From: Neopestalotiopsis rosae | Taxonomy: Eukaryota > Ascomycota > Sordariomycetes > Amphisphaeriales > Sporocadaceae | Assembly (NCBI GenBank): GCA_023078685.1 | Contig: JALGAS010000012.1 | Span: forward strand, 496,001-560,000 | Reading direction: 5' to 3' | DNA: 64,000 nt | Shown: positions 11,548-22,520 of the stretch, in pieces | Layout of the letters: every line of letters begins with the position of its first letter | Position numbering within the stretch: the first letter of the stretch is position 1 | Translations under genes and position numbers: made by a program | The notes under the pieces: generated by a model | Seen by the model: the letters and a program-made list of their open reading frames with translations, nothing else | The model's database searches: none | What the model was told of the DNA's origin: nothing

Positions 11548-13847
11548 TTTGACGGTAGAGCAAGGCGACGCTTACAAGAAAATAGGTAAGAAGGAGTTGT
11601 TGGTGGAGGAAGAATGGGATGAGGAGGAAAGAATATTTACGTGGAGAAGTTTCGGCCGTCCCAGGTCGCAAGGGGAAAAAAAAAGCCAAACCTCGCGAAG
11701 GGTATCAACAAGGTGAGGGGCAACAAAAATCGATGCCCGTATGGCTCAATTTTGACAGGCCGCAGACATGGGAAAAGTGGGCTAAACAGCTGGGGGATAA
11801 AGCCTAAGCCAGGAGCGGATAAGAGCACAGTCTAAGCCTATCGCAGTTTAGGGGCAATCGTTATCGGATTGTCTGGCCGTGGCGCTGGGTCTTTTGCAAT
11901 GTTTGGGCCTTTTGAAGTGGGATGCACACTTCATACATTAAGATTTTCGGCTTCATGCTGGCATTTTACATAAGCGAATACTACGATTTAATGCATTGTT
12001 GACGCGCGGGCCTTTTTGAGGACTCGTCAACAGGCGGAACTATGTGTACCATTGTACACGATGCTCCGGAGTCCGGATTGGCTTGTTGATGCCCAGCATG
12101 ATGGATTAATTCCCATCAAAGTGACACTCAAGGACATGAGCAATCTGCTATGGGTAGCTGGTGTTGTAGAAATGCTTTGTATTAAACACTCTTTCACAGC
12201 TTGAGTTATATGGTCAAGACTGAAGACGGTGGACAAGCCTCCTGTGAGTCGTGCTACACGACGGAAACTCCGTGGACCTGTCATCTGATGATTAATGGCC
12301 CGTTGACGCTCCAGACTAGCAGGAACTGCAAGACTCTTTCGTCTATGGAGCTTTCTGTTCAAGCGTCGCGAACCGCCAGTCCCAAAGTCGGCGCCAGGTT
12401 GGGCCAATTTGCCACCCTACCTACCATATTGAGGTTTTAGTGTACAAGTGCAGAGAATAGTCTTGGGCACAAAACTAACTAATAGACCGCTGCACTCCAC
12501 GGTTCCTTGGTGATCTGCATATGAAAATGCCCCGTTTTACCTGGTTTGCGTGTCCGCCAGCCCGCTTGATGTTGGAAGGGATCTGTATGTTTGACTTACT
12601 CAATATTCGAAGAAACGGGCGCCGAGGACAGCGAACTTGCACATTTGAAATACTCAGTGCGATGCTGACTACAACCCGTAGTTACATGTATCCTCCATGT
12701 TTCCATCATGCCAAAGTCGTTGAATTTAAAAAGACCAGTCACCAGATGCAAATGTCGCAAAAGAGTCGTCCCATAATCGATCCAATGGCCCCCACATAAA
12801 CGCGAAAACAGGCGATGCCGGAAGACATGGCAAAAAGCAAAAAGTTCGCGAGGCAAGGCGGCCGCGGACAAGCGAAATTGAAATTAGGGAAAAGGAGGGC
12901 ATCGGAGCTATCGGCATTTCGTGAACAAGGGTAGGTTCGCCGCCTCTTCCAGCACTGTTGCTGACTGGGCAGCTCGGGCAGGTCCCCATCAGCAGCCCAT
13001 TGGCAGTCTTTGGTGCGTATTTTATTAATTATTAGTGTTGGTTTAGCAGGTTTCTTCGGGTTTTAGCAAGACTCCAGACGGGCGGCGGGCATAAAGAAGG
13101 GAATTGATGAATGCCATTTATTCACCCAACGCCCAGCGCCCAGCCCAGGCACAAGGTACAAGTGAAGCACCAAAGGCCAAGCAGGCATACATACGCATAT
13201 TAATTAGCACGGAGGAGACCTGCAGCAGGACCTTGCCTAGTTTCGTCCCAGTCTCTCTCTCATCACTCTCGTCAATCTCTTGATTAGATTGAAAAAGAAG
13301 TCCGTCCATCCGTCATCGTCACCACTTCCCAGTCCGAACCTTCCCTCTTCCAAACACAAAAAATCAAGGTATATCTACCTATCGACCTCGGGGTACCTAG
13401 TAGTCGTTTCTCCTACAACAATCAGGTGCTTATGCGCATTTGATCTTGCTACGGTCCTCTTTTTTAATTCCTCACTTTTTCCTGTCTTTGCCCCTCGACT
13501 GGTCCGACCAACTCCCAAAAACTTAAATTATTCATTCCTTCAAATCCTCAGCTTACATACATCTGCTGCTGCTGCTGCCTTTTCAGCTCAAATTCAAAAC
13601 TCAAAACCACCCATATATAACATTCGCCCAATACATAATTCTCTCGCCACCCCGCGACCAATCATCGACAGTCGGCCACCCGCTTCAACCGCAATCATAA
13701 TTGCCTTCACCACCGGCGCCCGCGGCTACGATCAGCAATAGCTGGAGTCGCCGACGATTTTGTTCAAACATCAACACGACAGCGGTCAACAGCTATTTTG
13801 ACGCGAAAGGACGATCTCCCACGTTTGTCCCACGTCTAGCCGCCTCA
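11548..13847. promoter_or_regulatory. Divergent upstream region of TCTP and SUR2
   Basis: 2.3 kb without a supportable protein gene. The right part (about 13280-13847) is CT-rich, with a short CTG/TGC run near 13560-13580, and looks like the promoter and long 5' leader of SUR2. Frames of up to 153 codons inside it (13280-13741) are low-complexity Ser/Pro/Thr products of that CT bias. The left part upstream of TCTP contains A/G-rich tracts (around 11670-11710). Confidence 0.5.
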
Positions 13848-15000
13848 ATGGCCTCGAACATTACGATGCCAGAGGCGCTCCCGCCTCTACCGTCCTATGA
13901 GCTGACGCCTGCTCCTCACCTGATTCCCGGACTCGACGACTTCTACCTCTCTCTAATCGCACCCATTGTCGCCTACTGGGCCGTCTCAGGCATCTTCCAC
14001 ATCATCGACACGCTCGATCTTTTCCCGCACTACCGCCTGCATACGCCCGCCGAGATCGCATCAAGAAACCGAGCGACCCGCTACGAGGTTTTTCGCGATG
14101 TCATTATTCAGCAGATTATCCAGACGATTGTGGGCGCTGCGCTTGGCTGGATGGACCCTCCGCAGATGATGGGAAAGGAAGAGTACGACGTGGCTGTCTG
14201 GGCTACTAGGATCCGTCTGGCGCAGAGAGGCATGCCGGCAATGCTCGGATTGCTCGGCCTCAATGCTGCCGGCATCGCGAAGAACATGGCTGCCACTCAT
14301 CCGCTCCTGGCCGGAGTTCTGTCTGGCGGGCACTACCCCTTCCTTACTACCGGACTCGCCGGACCCGACGGAAGTGACGTGCCAGCATTCGCAGCATGGG
14401 AATTGACAGTCGCCAAGGCCATGTACTACCTCGTCGTCCCGGGACTGCAGTTCTTCGTGGCCGTGACCTTTGTCGACACATGGCAGTACTTTTTGCATCG
14501 CGCCATGCACATGAACAAGTGGATGTACAGTAAGCTACGGAAATTGCCTACCTTGTAATCTTGCGACCAATGCTAACTAAATTCTAGCCAAGTGGCACTC
14601 TCGACACCACCGACTGTACGTTCCTTACGCATACGGTGCCCTCTACAACCACCCCTTTGAGGGTTTCCTCCTCGATACCGCCGGTGCCGGTCTTGCGTAC
14701 CTGGTCACTGGCATGACTGCACGTCAGGGAATTGCCTTCTTTACCGCCTCGACCATCAAGACAGTCGACGATCACTGCGGGTACGCGCTGCCATGGGATC
14801 CTCTGCAGCACATCTCGAGCAACAATGCCACCTACCACGATATCCACCACCAGAGCTGGGGCATCAAGACCAACTTCTCCCAACCCTTTTTCACCTTTTG
14901 GGACAGATTACTGGGCACCATGTGGCAGGGCGACACGTCCTTGAAGTACGAGCGATCGAGGAAGAATGCCGAGGCTGCCATGGCCGCTGAGACGAAATAG
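13848..15000 (+). CDS. SUR2: Sphinganine C4-hydroxylase (fatty acid hydroxylase superfamily)
   Basis: Two exons (13848-14529 and 14588-15000) encode 364 residues. The product hydroxylates dihydrosphingosine at C4 to make phytosphingosine in the endoplasmic reticulum, the base of fungal inositol-phosphoceramides. All three di-iron histidine boxes are present: HRAMH at 217-221, HSRHH at 231-235 (created across the exon junction) and HDIHH at 311-315. Membrane helices lie at about 30-55, 85-110, 130-190 and 195-215. The ATG at 13848 is the first in frame that gives the conserved N-terminus ahead of LDDFYLSLIAPIVAYW; earlier frame belongs to the leader. The intron is 58 bp. A paralogous hydroxylase cannot be wholly excluded, but length and box spacing match SUR2. 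Confidence 0.93.
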
Positions 15001-17855
15001 GCCCGAGGCTCTATAAGACAACAATAACTTATCGCACCCTTTTTTGTGCGGATTCTTCGACTGTATGATTTTAGGGATTTTTTGGGTTTGGCGACAGGAT
15101 AAGCCTTGTCATTGAACTTTCATGAATGAGGAGCATTGGTTGGGCGTTCTTTTTGACTGACTGGGGAAGAAGGGCAAAGACCCGAGCTCGAAACATGCCG
15201 AGACGGGAGGCTCTTGATATCTGTGAAAGGCTGTACAGTAGCAGTCGCGATTGTGCCCAGCAGAGTGGAAGCAGAGACTGTACAACAAAAACAACAATGC
15301 ATGCCGGAAGGAAGACCGAAAGAAGAAGGCAAACCACGTCAAAACCACGTCACTCGCTACATTACCAGTTTGCAACATCCGAAAGGTTGTGGTGCTGCTA
15401 TTTATAGCTAATGATAATATCTTCGTCCATGTGGCGAATACACGATTCAAATCAGACCAAATTTTGAAAGACATTTCTTCAATTTCATAGTGATGGCAAG
15501 ATGATTAATAACAGACTCGAGATATGAAACTCATGTATCCACTCTCAACCGAAGCGCAGCAAGCTCAGATGATCACGGAACAATTGATGGGAGAATTGCT
15601 CGGCTTTTTGTTCCATGTCATACAATTCCTTGAAAGAAGCCTGCCATATGAGACATGTTTGTTTGCTTGAGTGTCAAGATGAAATCAATCCAATCTCTCA
15701 TGAGGCCTCTTGGGGATTTTCCTTGGCGCAATACGGGCGAAATCTGATAACCAAGAAAAAAAAGGGTCTCCAGCAATGACGTACGTACGCACTCATGTGC
15801 CCGCGATCGTGAACAATGCGAAAATAATAATTACCGGGAGCCGAACACCCGAGATGAGATGAGGAATGGGTGAACGGGCTCCTCAGAGGCCCCCTCAAAC
15901 TGGGTTTTATGATTTATGAAAGACGAGAGACCCCACAAGCTTCGTATGCGGCCCCCCGGAGAGTGTAGCACGGTCTTGGACGCGATGGGGGCGCGGAAAA
16001 ATTAGAATCAATGCCCGAGGTTGTCGAGCTGGGGATATACTGTTGTTCAGCTAGTGTCGCTCCATGACGAGGAGACAAGCAGAAACTATATTCATGGCGG
16101 AAAGAAGAGCTAGCGGATTGGTCCTGATACGAACCCAATACATGTCTTCACCAATTTGCGATGGCCTACTCATATGAACCGGGGGACAGTGTTGCAGTGC
16201 CAAGATGGCACATTGAAAGTCGACATATTTCATGCCGGGGGCCAGCGTCGCAAGCTCGAGGTTGTCAAGCTGTCGGTTTGAATGACAAGACAAGGGGGGT
16301 TCCCAGTTTCTCCATATGATAAGATGATCGTCCGAATCGTTGTTTTTTGGTTGCTCCAATTTGTCGATACCAATGCGAGATAAAATCGCCTTAACCAAAC
16401 CCCTGAGTGGCAAATAGCGGCCCGCGCCGCCTAGGACTAGAGTGGCCTAATGTATGGTATACTAGTTTCTATAGTAGTGTATGGAACTGAACCATCACCA
16501 CAAAGTTCAGTCACGACAAGGAAACAAAGAAACAGCCAGTCTTGAGAGGTAATGGCAAGAGAACCCGTGGTACTATCGTGTTACATTGCCAACGATTTCC
16601 TGTTCAGCCAGGCTTTTCTTGTAATCCTCGTGTTGCACGCATGAATATGACAACAAATTACTGCCAAGAAGAGTACTTCGCCCTGTATTCCGCGTACATT
16701 CTACACACTGCTGCGCTCGCCTGTCGCTTTACATAAATACCTTTTCGACAAGTGCTGCTGCCCGGATTCGTTGATCAGATGCCTCGTAGGGCTGGGGAAC
16801 TAAGCCGCGGCCGAGAGTAGCTTGACGAATTGGAGTGATTGTTAGGTAGGTATGATTTGCATGCCAACATGGATTGTGCATGACACTTGATGAATATCAT
16901 GAGGCATTCTGGCCTATGGCAATCAACTTTTGGGCAGCTGCCAAGGTACGTGAAGTGGCCTGCAAGTTGTGCAAAGTGCCGGCCGCCATATGAGCTTTGC
17001 TGTCAACAAATGGTAAAAATGGCCTGCCTGACGTCTTCGATTTGCCACGGACCTCTACTAGAGACTTCTATACATATCCTTAGCGGTACTAATTTTGGTG
17101 GATCCAACTATAAGCTTTTCAGTTGTAAACGGCAAGATGCTAAGCCAGGTCAGAATAGAGCTATGTAAGCCTGCTCCATCATTTTCAGGTCAAGCTACTG
17201 TCAAACCGAAACGTAAAATTTTTAATTCCATGATGCTCGCAAACTCATGACATGACAGCGTAGACATACTGGCATCAGATCATACTCACCGAACCTCATA
17301 CGTGGCCTGGAGGGCCATCGACCAATACTCGTCAACTTCACTCATACTTAGAAATGATGAACAGAGGGCTTTCCAAGGAAACGTATTACTACTATCCTCC
17401 TATTCGATAGACAATAGGTATGGGTGGGTCTCAGTCCGACATACATATAGCTAAGCTGAGAGAACTGCCGCTGCCGCGTCTTGGCAGTAGAATAAAAGGC
17501 ACAAGTTACCAGTTTCACTTTGGGGGCCGTTGAGCTATGGTTCGTCAGTTTCCGGAACACCCTGGCTTGCCTTGACAACCCTAGCAACCTATTGGGAGTA
17601 GGGCTGACGAAGAAGTCTTCATGGAAGCTGAACTTGATCAGCGGCTTTGCCGGGAAACGAATTTGGTGCTGTCGATGTCTTGCATGGTCCCTGGCTTTAA
17701 AGTCATTGACGGTGCATGTAGAGACTTTTCTTTCTTAGCCTATAATGAATCCTCATGTTCACTAATATTTCTTGACAGCTCTTTTCAGCTCCTACATATG
17801 TCCCTGTTACTTTGATCTTGGCTTCTTTAGCGGGAAGAGGAACAAACACTCCTTC
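15001..17855. other. Gene-poor stretch downstream of SUR2
   Basis: About 2.85 kb without a supportable gene. The longest frame (120 codons, minus strand, 16051-16413) has no domain and no plausible exons beside it. There are no terminal repeats or transposase-like sequences. The last 200 bp are probably the promoter of the first membrane-protein paralog. Confidence 0.5.
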
Positions 17856-18938
17856 ATGATGCAGTCGCCGGCTAGAGAAAGCGAGGCACCCGAACTTCAG
17901 CGCGGCGATGGACATTACAAGGAGCTTGTGCAGCCTCCCTCGGTCCGGTCTCAACAACAAGTCGATCCGGCGTACTATGGACGTGGCGAAAACCCCCAGC
18001 CAGATCTCGAGGCGATCGGTATCGGACAGATAGATCCCGAGGTGCTGTATCATGGCACGTATCCTAGCACTGGCATCGCGTATCCGTGGAGTCAAGATCA
18101 TGCATTCCAGACACAAGTCGCGCCTTTCCAGGGCGGCGAACATGATCCCGTGATACCAGACCAGGCGGAGAAACAAAACAAGAAGAAAGGGATTTGTGGC
18201 CTCGCACTGCCAACTTTTATTTTTGTCATTGTGCTTGCCTTAATAGTCATCGGGGCATCTGTTGGAGGAGCCGTGGGTGGTATCAACGCTACGCAGTGAG
18301 TTGACTCTAATCTCATATACCCATTTGACACTCACCGAGTATTGCAATTGACATGGATCTTGGTAGTAATTCCAATGAAGCCCAGCAGTCGGCCGCGAGT
18401 GCAGAGACGAGCTCGCTGAGCGACCAGCCCAAGGCAACGGGCACGGCGACCATGACAGTCACGCAGTCAGTCAATCTCAGAGACTATACCGCGCCAACGG
18501 ACCAGGCTCTATATATTCATACCGACTGCGACGCCTTGCAAGCGTCGGACCAGCAGACGGAGCTGGCCAACGGGCGGACGGACAACTATTCCGTTCAGTG
18601 CTACAAGGACCTAGTCCGCTTCACTGGCGGCATAGGTATTGATCTCTTTGCCGTCACGACCTACAGCCTCGACGACTGCATGAGGGTATGTTCGACTTAT
18701 AATCAGAACTCGAACAGTATCGGATGCAAGGCAGTGTCATTCAACAGTTGTAAGAGACCCTCCATCTGTAAAATAGAAATAAACACAATATGGGCATTGA
18801 TTACCGACACTTTCAAACCTAGATGCTATGGCCGAGAAACAAAACAACAATGGCAACTGCTGGGCAAAGAATACTACGAACGGCACTTCGCTGAATCGAA
18901 GCGAATGGCAATTAGTGGCCATGCTGAGACTGCAGTAG
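17856..18938 (+). CDS. Single-pass membrane protein with Cys-containing ectodomain, tandem copy A
   Basis: Three exons (17856-18295, 18367-18749, 18823-18938) encode 312 residues. No signal peptide. The cytosolic part (1-110) has the shared SPARESEAPEL start and an IDPEVLYHG segment. A single transmembrane helix (about 116-140, LPTFIFVIVLALIVIGASVG) ends in small-residue repeats GGAVGG. The outer part begins with a Ser/Thr/Ala-rich stalk, then holds Cys residues in TDCD, VQCYK, DDCMRVCSTY and NGNCWAKNTT, reminiscent of PAN/apple-type or WSC-like extracellular modules, though neither assignment is firm. A second ATG follows directly (17859). The paralog at 19806 shares exon count, intron phases and motifs. 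This copy stays open across its junctions, so it is not an obvious pseudogene. The role is unknown; a wall- or surface-facing sensor is inference. Confidence 0.72.
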
Positions 18939-19805
18939 CTAGTAAATGCCACCATTTAGCAATAACAATCTCTGACGTAGATAATCCAACATGTGCAGTG
19001 TTACTACGAAATAAGAAGAAGAGATCGTTGTAATCTGTAGATATTGACCTCGAGCGGATCTCAACTGTAAAAGCATGCTCTGGTTGCAGACTAATCATGA
19101 CATAACAGCGGACCTCGCGGCCGACTCGGACATTGCAGCACATTTTTCCATGCATGGAGTTTTGTTCTACTTTACTTGTCCAACTTGGTGCATGGTCAGA
19201 CCACGCAATCCATTCCTACAATCCTGCCGATATCCCAACCTTGACAATCTTTTGGGGGCCATTCCACCTGCCGTTACAGGGCAAAATTCTTTTCTTTTGC
19301 GACGCTGCCACGCGGTAGAAATGTAAGGACAAGGATTTGCGGTGACCCAGACCGACGGAACACGAATACAGTCGAATCCTGCGATTCCTAAACTAGTCCC
19401 TGAAGCGATTGGGTTGATGAATTTCATATGGAAAAAGGTTCAATTTAAGCATCTCGCTTGAGGGTACTTTAGCTGCTATTCGCTGGATACCCTTGCTTAG
19501 CCGCCTTGTCCTGGCAGGGTTCTTACGAGCGCTGCATATTCGGGTCAGCAAGCTGGGCCTGGCTCTGCCCTGGGGGGCTTGGAGCAAGCGGGATGTGGTG
19601 TTGCTATTGTCGTCGAATGCGTAACGGAGTTTATCTTTCAACACCGCGAGAATCCTGTTCTTGTCTTCCCTCTCCTGTGCAAAAACCCTTCGTAAGTTCC
19701 CTCCGTATGTTCCTGACCCCTCTTCCACTTGGCACGGTTGAAAACAGTCAGAGAGACTATACGAAAACAGACGACAACATAAAAAAAGATCCACAAGTCT
19801 TAGTA
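18939..19805. other. Spacer between tandem paralogs
   Basis: 867 bp separate copy A from copy B. The frame of copy B is open upstream to 19506 but the conserved protein begins at 19806, so that extension is taken as leader. No further paralog fragment was recognised. Confidence 0.45.
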
Positions 19806-20926
19806 ATGGTATCACCTGCCAGGGAGAGCGAAGCGCCAGAACTCAACCGCGGCGAGTTCAAGGAGCGCATACCGGCCTATTTGGTCTCGTCGCACCAAGT
19901 CGATCCGCACAATGGCCAGGCCGACCTCGAGACGGTCTACTCCAGCCATGACAACACAACGGTCGCGCAGGTGGACCCCGAGGTGAATCATCAGGGCTAC
20001 GGGTCATATTCGCCAAGTAATGGCACGTACCTGACTAGTCACGATGCCGCCTATTCGCCGGGCCAGCATGATCATTCTCAACAAGCAACACATGCCGCAG
20101 CGTATACTACGGGTGGCGATTATCAGCGGCTACCACCAAATGAGAAGGAGAAGAAACAAGATGGAAAACGGATATGTGGTGTCGCCCTGCCGACTTTCAT
20201 CTTTTCAATCATCCTCGCTTTGGTCGTGATTGGTGCTTCGATAGGAGGAGCTATAGGCGGAACAAATGCTACACGGTAAGTTTCAAGCCAGAAAGGATTG
20301 ACATTTCAATTTTACGACTCAATGACACTAACATGTTATTTCAGCAACGCCAAGGACGCACAAGATGCAGCAGCCGCATCAGCCACGGGCGCAGCAGCAT
20401 CAAGCACGCTAACCAACCAGCCCAAGGCAACATCCACATCGTCGTCCTCGAGCACCACGACAGACAGCAACGCCCTGTCCGTCCCCACGACGGACGTGGT
20501 TGTATCGTTTGACTGCGACTCCCGGTCCGGGCAGAACCAGACCATGGAGCTCAACGGTGGCCATCTGTACATTTACTCCGTCGAGTGCGGCATTGACACG
20601 GTCAGCAGCGGCGATACGGGTATTGATCTGTTCGCCGCCACGACGTACACTTTTGAGGACTGTTTACGGGTGTGCTCGACGTTTAATTACAACTCGGGCA
20701 GCGATACGTGCAAAGGGGTATCTTTCAACACGGGTGAGTTCTTGTACCCAACTACTGTTTCGGTATAGCAGCCAAGTGAAATACTGACATGCCTTTGATT
20801 TTAGAACTCTCAGCAGCCACCTCCCTAGATAATGGCAATTGTTGGGCAAAGAACACTACAGGTGGTAACAGACTGACAAATCTCGGGGATAATCGGATAA
20901 GCGCCGTGTTGAAAACATGGACATGA
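19806..20926 (+). CDS. Single-pass membrane protein with Cys-containing ectodomain, tandem copy B
   Basis: Three exons (19806-20275, 20345-20733, 20805-20926) encode 326 residues. It parallels copy A throughout: SPARESEAPELNRG at the start, QVDPEVNHQGYGSYSP in the cytosolic part, helix LPTFIFSIILALVVIGASIG at about 130-152, GGAIGGTNAT, a Ser/Thr stalk, then GIDLFAATTYTFEDCLRVCS and DNGNCWAKNTT near the end. Both introns fall at the same places and phases as in copy A, direct evidence of gene duplication. The N-terminal tail is longer and richer in Tyr, His and Ser. Similar family uncertainty: PAN/apple-like is a guess from the Cys spacing. No GPI signal or second helix is seen. Confidence 0.75.
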
Positions 20927-20990
20927 TAGTACAACACTAATACAATAATCTTGAATCTTATATCGTCCTAGCCAACTCCATAAAGGCATC

Positions 20991-21674
20991 TCACGCCCGA
21001 ATCTTTCCAAGCTCGCTCTGCGCCGTGGCCGTTGGTCCGCCCTTGACCCTCTGCCCGCCCGTAATCTTCTTCTCGCCCTCGGTGATGTCGTGCAGGTTTT
21101 GGGAATTAATGGGTTCATTGGCGTGTCTCTGCGCCTGCGCCGTCGGCCCGCCCTTGACCGGTTCATCACTGCCCGTGATCTTCTTCTCGGCTTCTGTGAT
21201 GGACGATATGGTGGCCGAGTCTAGCATGCCCGAGTGCTGCCTTGCGCCCGTAGCGGCCTGTGTGTGATACGTTAGTAAACATGAGAGCATGTGATACTTT
21301 TGTTTATTTCCACCTACAGCATCAAAGATTTTCTGTAAAAGAGCCGCCGGCCCGCCAGAAATGGGACCAGTGAGACCAGTGAGTGACTGTTCGCTCTTCA
21401 TGATATCCGAGATGATGGCCTGAGTCAACGGCTGCCCGGCATACTTCTGCGCGTGGGCGGTCGGCCCGTCCGCCACCGGCCCGTCCTCGCCGGTAATGTG
21501 CTTTTCCCTTTCCGTAATGGCCGAGATGGTATTTGGGTTCAGGTTGGCAGCGGCCGGCCGTGCCGCCGAGGTGTGAATGTACAACGGAGGGGCTCGCGGT
21601 GAGCCCAAGACAAGCCAGGATCCGAGTATTGGCTGCGAGAGACGCAGGGACCTTGGCACCCGTATCGGCGACAT
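20991..21674 (-). CDS. Four-repeat seed-maturation (SMP) domain protein with mitochondrial-type leader
   Basis: Two exons (21674-21318, 21257-20991) encode 207 residues. The first about 40 residues (starting MSPIRVPRSLRLSQ) are rich in Arg, Ser and Leu without acids, like a mitochondrial presequence. After that come four units of about 37-40 residues with the pattern I-S-x-I-T-E-x-E-K-x-I-T-G-x-x-x-P-V-x-G-G-P-T-A-x-A-Q. Unit 2 is the most diverged (SEQSLTGLTGPISGGPAALL). This is the SMP motif of plant seed-maturation (LEA-like) proteins, also found in fungi. Desiccation or stress protection is plausible by family but not shown. The intron (60 bp) lies between units 2 and 3, is in frame and stop-free. 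A further upstream in-frame ATG (21809) would add a hydrophobic stretch; I prefer the inner ATG because it exposes the presequence. Confidence 0.8.
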   Translation of the reverse strand: MSPIRVPRSLRLSQPILGSWLVLGSPRAPPLYIHTSAARPAAANLNPNTISAITEREKHITGEDGPVADGPTAHAQKYAGQPLTQAIISDIMKSEQSLTGLTGPISGGPAALLQKIFDAVGGNKQKYHMLSCLLTYHTQAATGARQHSGMLDSATISSITEAEKKITGSDEPVKGGPTAQAQRHANEPINSQNLHDITEGEKKITGGQRVKGGPTATAQSELGKIRA

Positions 21675-22520
21675 GGTTACTGAGGGAAGACCTTGGGTTA
21701 AATGGCAGCAGGGTGATGAAAGGATGCAAGTAGTCGAAGCTACAAGACTATTCACTTTATACGTATATAGCAGGTAGCAAACATCTAGGAACAAAAAGTT
21801 TGCAAACACTTTTCAGTCGTGTCGTTAGTCAATGATGTCGAGAAAGTACTTGTATGCATCATAGCAACGCCATCGCCGATCATTCAAGCAGTACGTACTC
21901 ATCATTACTTGCGGTACCTGCATTAGCGGCAACGAAACCTCAAGCTTCACCTACTAGCTTTAGTGCTATAGGGAACTATCGGCGTACTGAACTCTCTACA
22001 GTGTCCAAATTGTCTGCCGAGATACAATCTATTGGCTGAATTTCTTCCAAGTACTTGTGGTCCAGAGTAGCGAGTATACAAACACGCACCACAATTCCCG
22101 TCTTCCATCTCAGACCGATCAACCATCGCTCGAGTAGATTTCATGCAAGGAATTCTGAAGCAGTCACAGTAACCGTGTATACTGTTGCAAGTTGGCCTTT
22201 TCAGCATGCTGGGCACAATTGCTATTCGCCATGGTTCGAGCAGCCCAATGCTCATCCCGATCAATTTGAATTATTAGTGTCAAGGAACGAGGTCAAGCAT
22301 ATCACAAACGTTTTCATGCAACTGATTTATTGTATTCATGCCCAGGAAACCTTTGAAAGCGATGCATTATTCTCATGTTCTTCTATTCCTGCCTTGTATT
22401 ACTTGTACGCTCTGGATTTGTGCTTCCGCCCGATCAAACTAGTAAAAGTATGCGCACGTGGCTTTGTTTCCATTCTTCTGTTTTCCTTTCGCCCTCCCCT
22501 CCTCTCATTGTATTCATTCT
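21675..22520. other. Intergenic region
   Basis: Upstream of the SMP gene and downstream of the F-box gene. A 187-codon plus-strand frame (22055-22618) runs into the F-box gene's 3' end and is rich in Cys, Ser, Phe and His without any domain, so it is not called. Confidence 0.5.

Noticed and set aside
13280..13741. 153-codon frame upstream of SUR2
   Set aside because: Low-complexity Ser/Pro/Thr product of a CT-rich leader; no domain.
18353..19033. Copy A of the tandem membrane protein looked truncated and divergent at the end
   Set aside because: The odd tail comes from reading through the second intron; after splicing it regains the NGNCWAKNTT segment shared with copy B.
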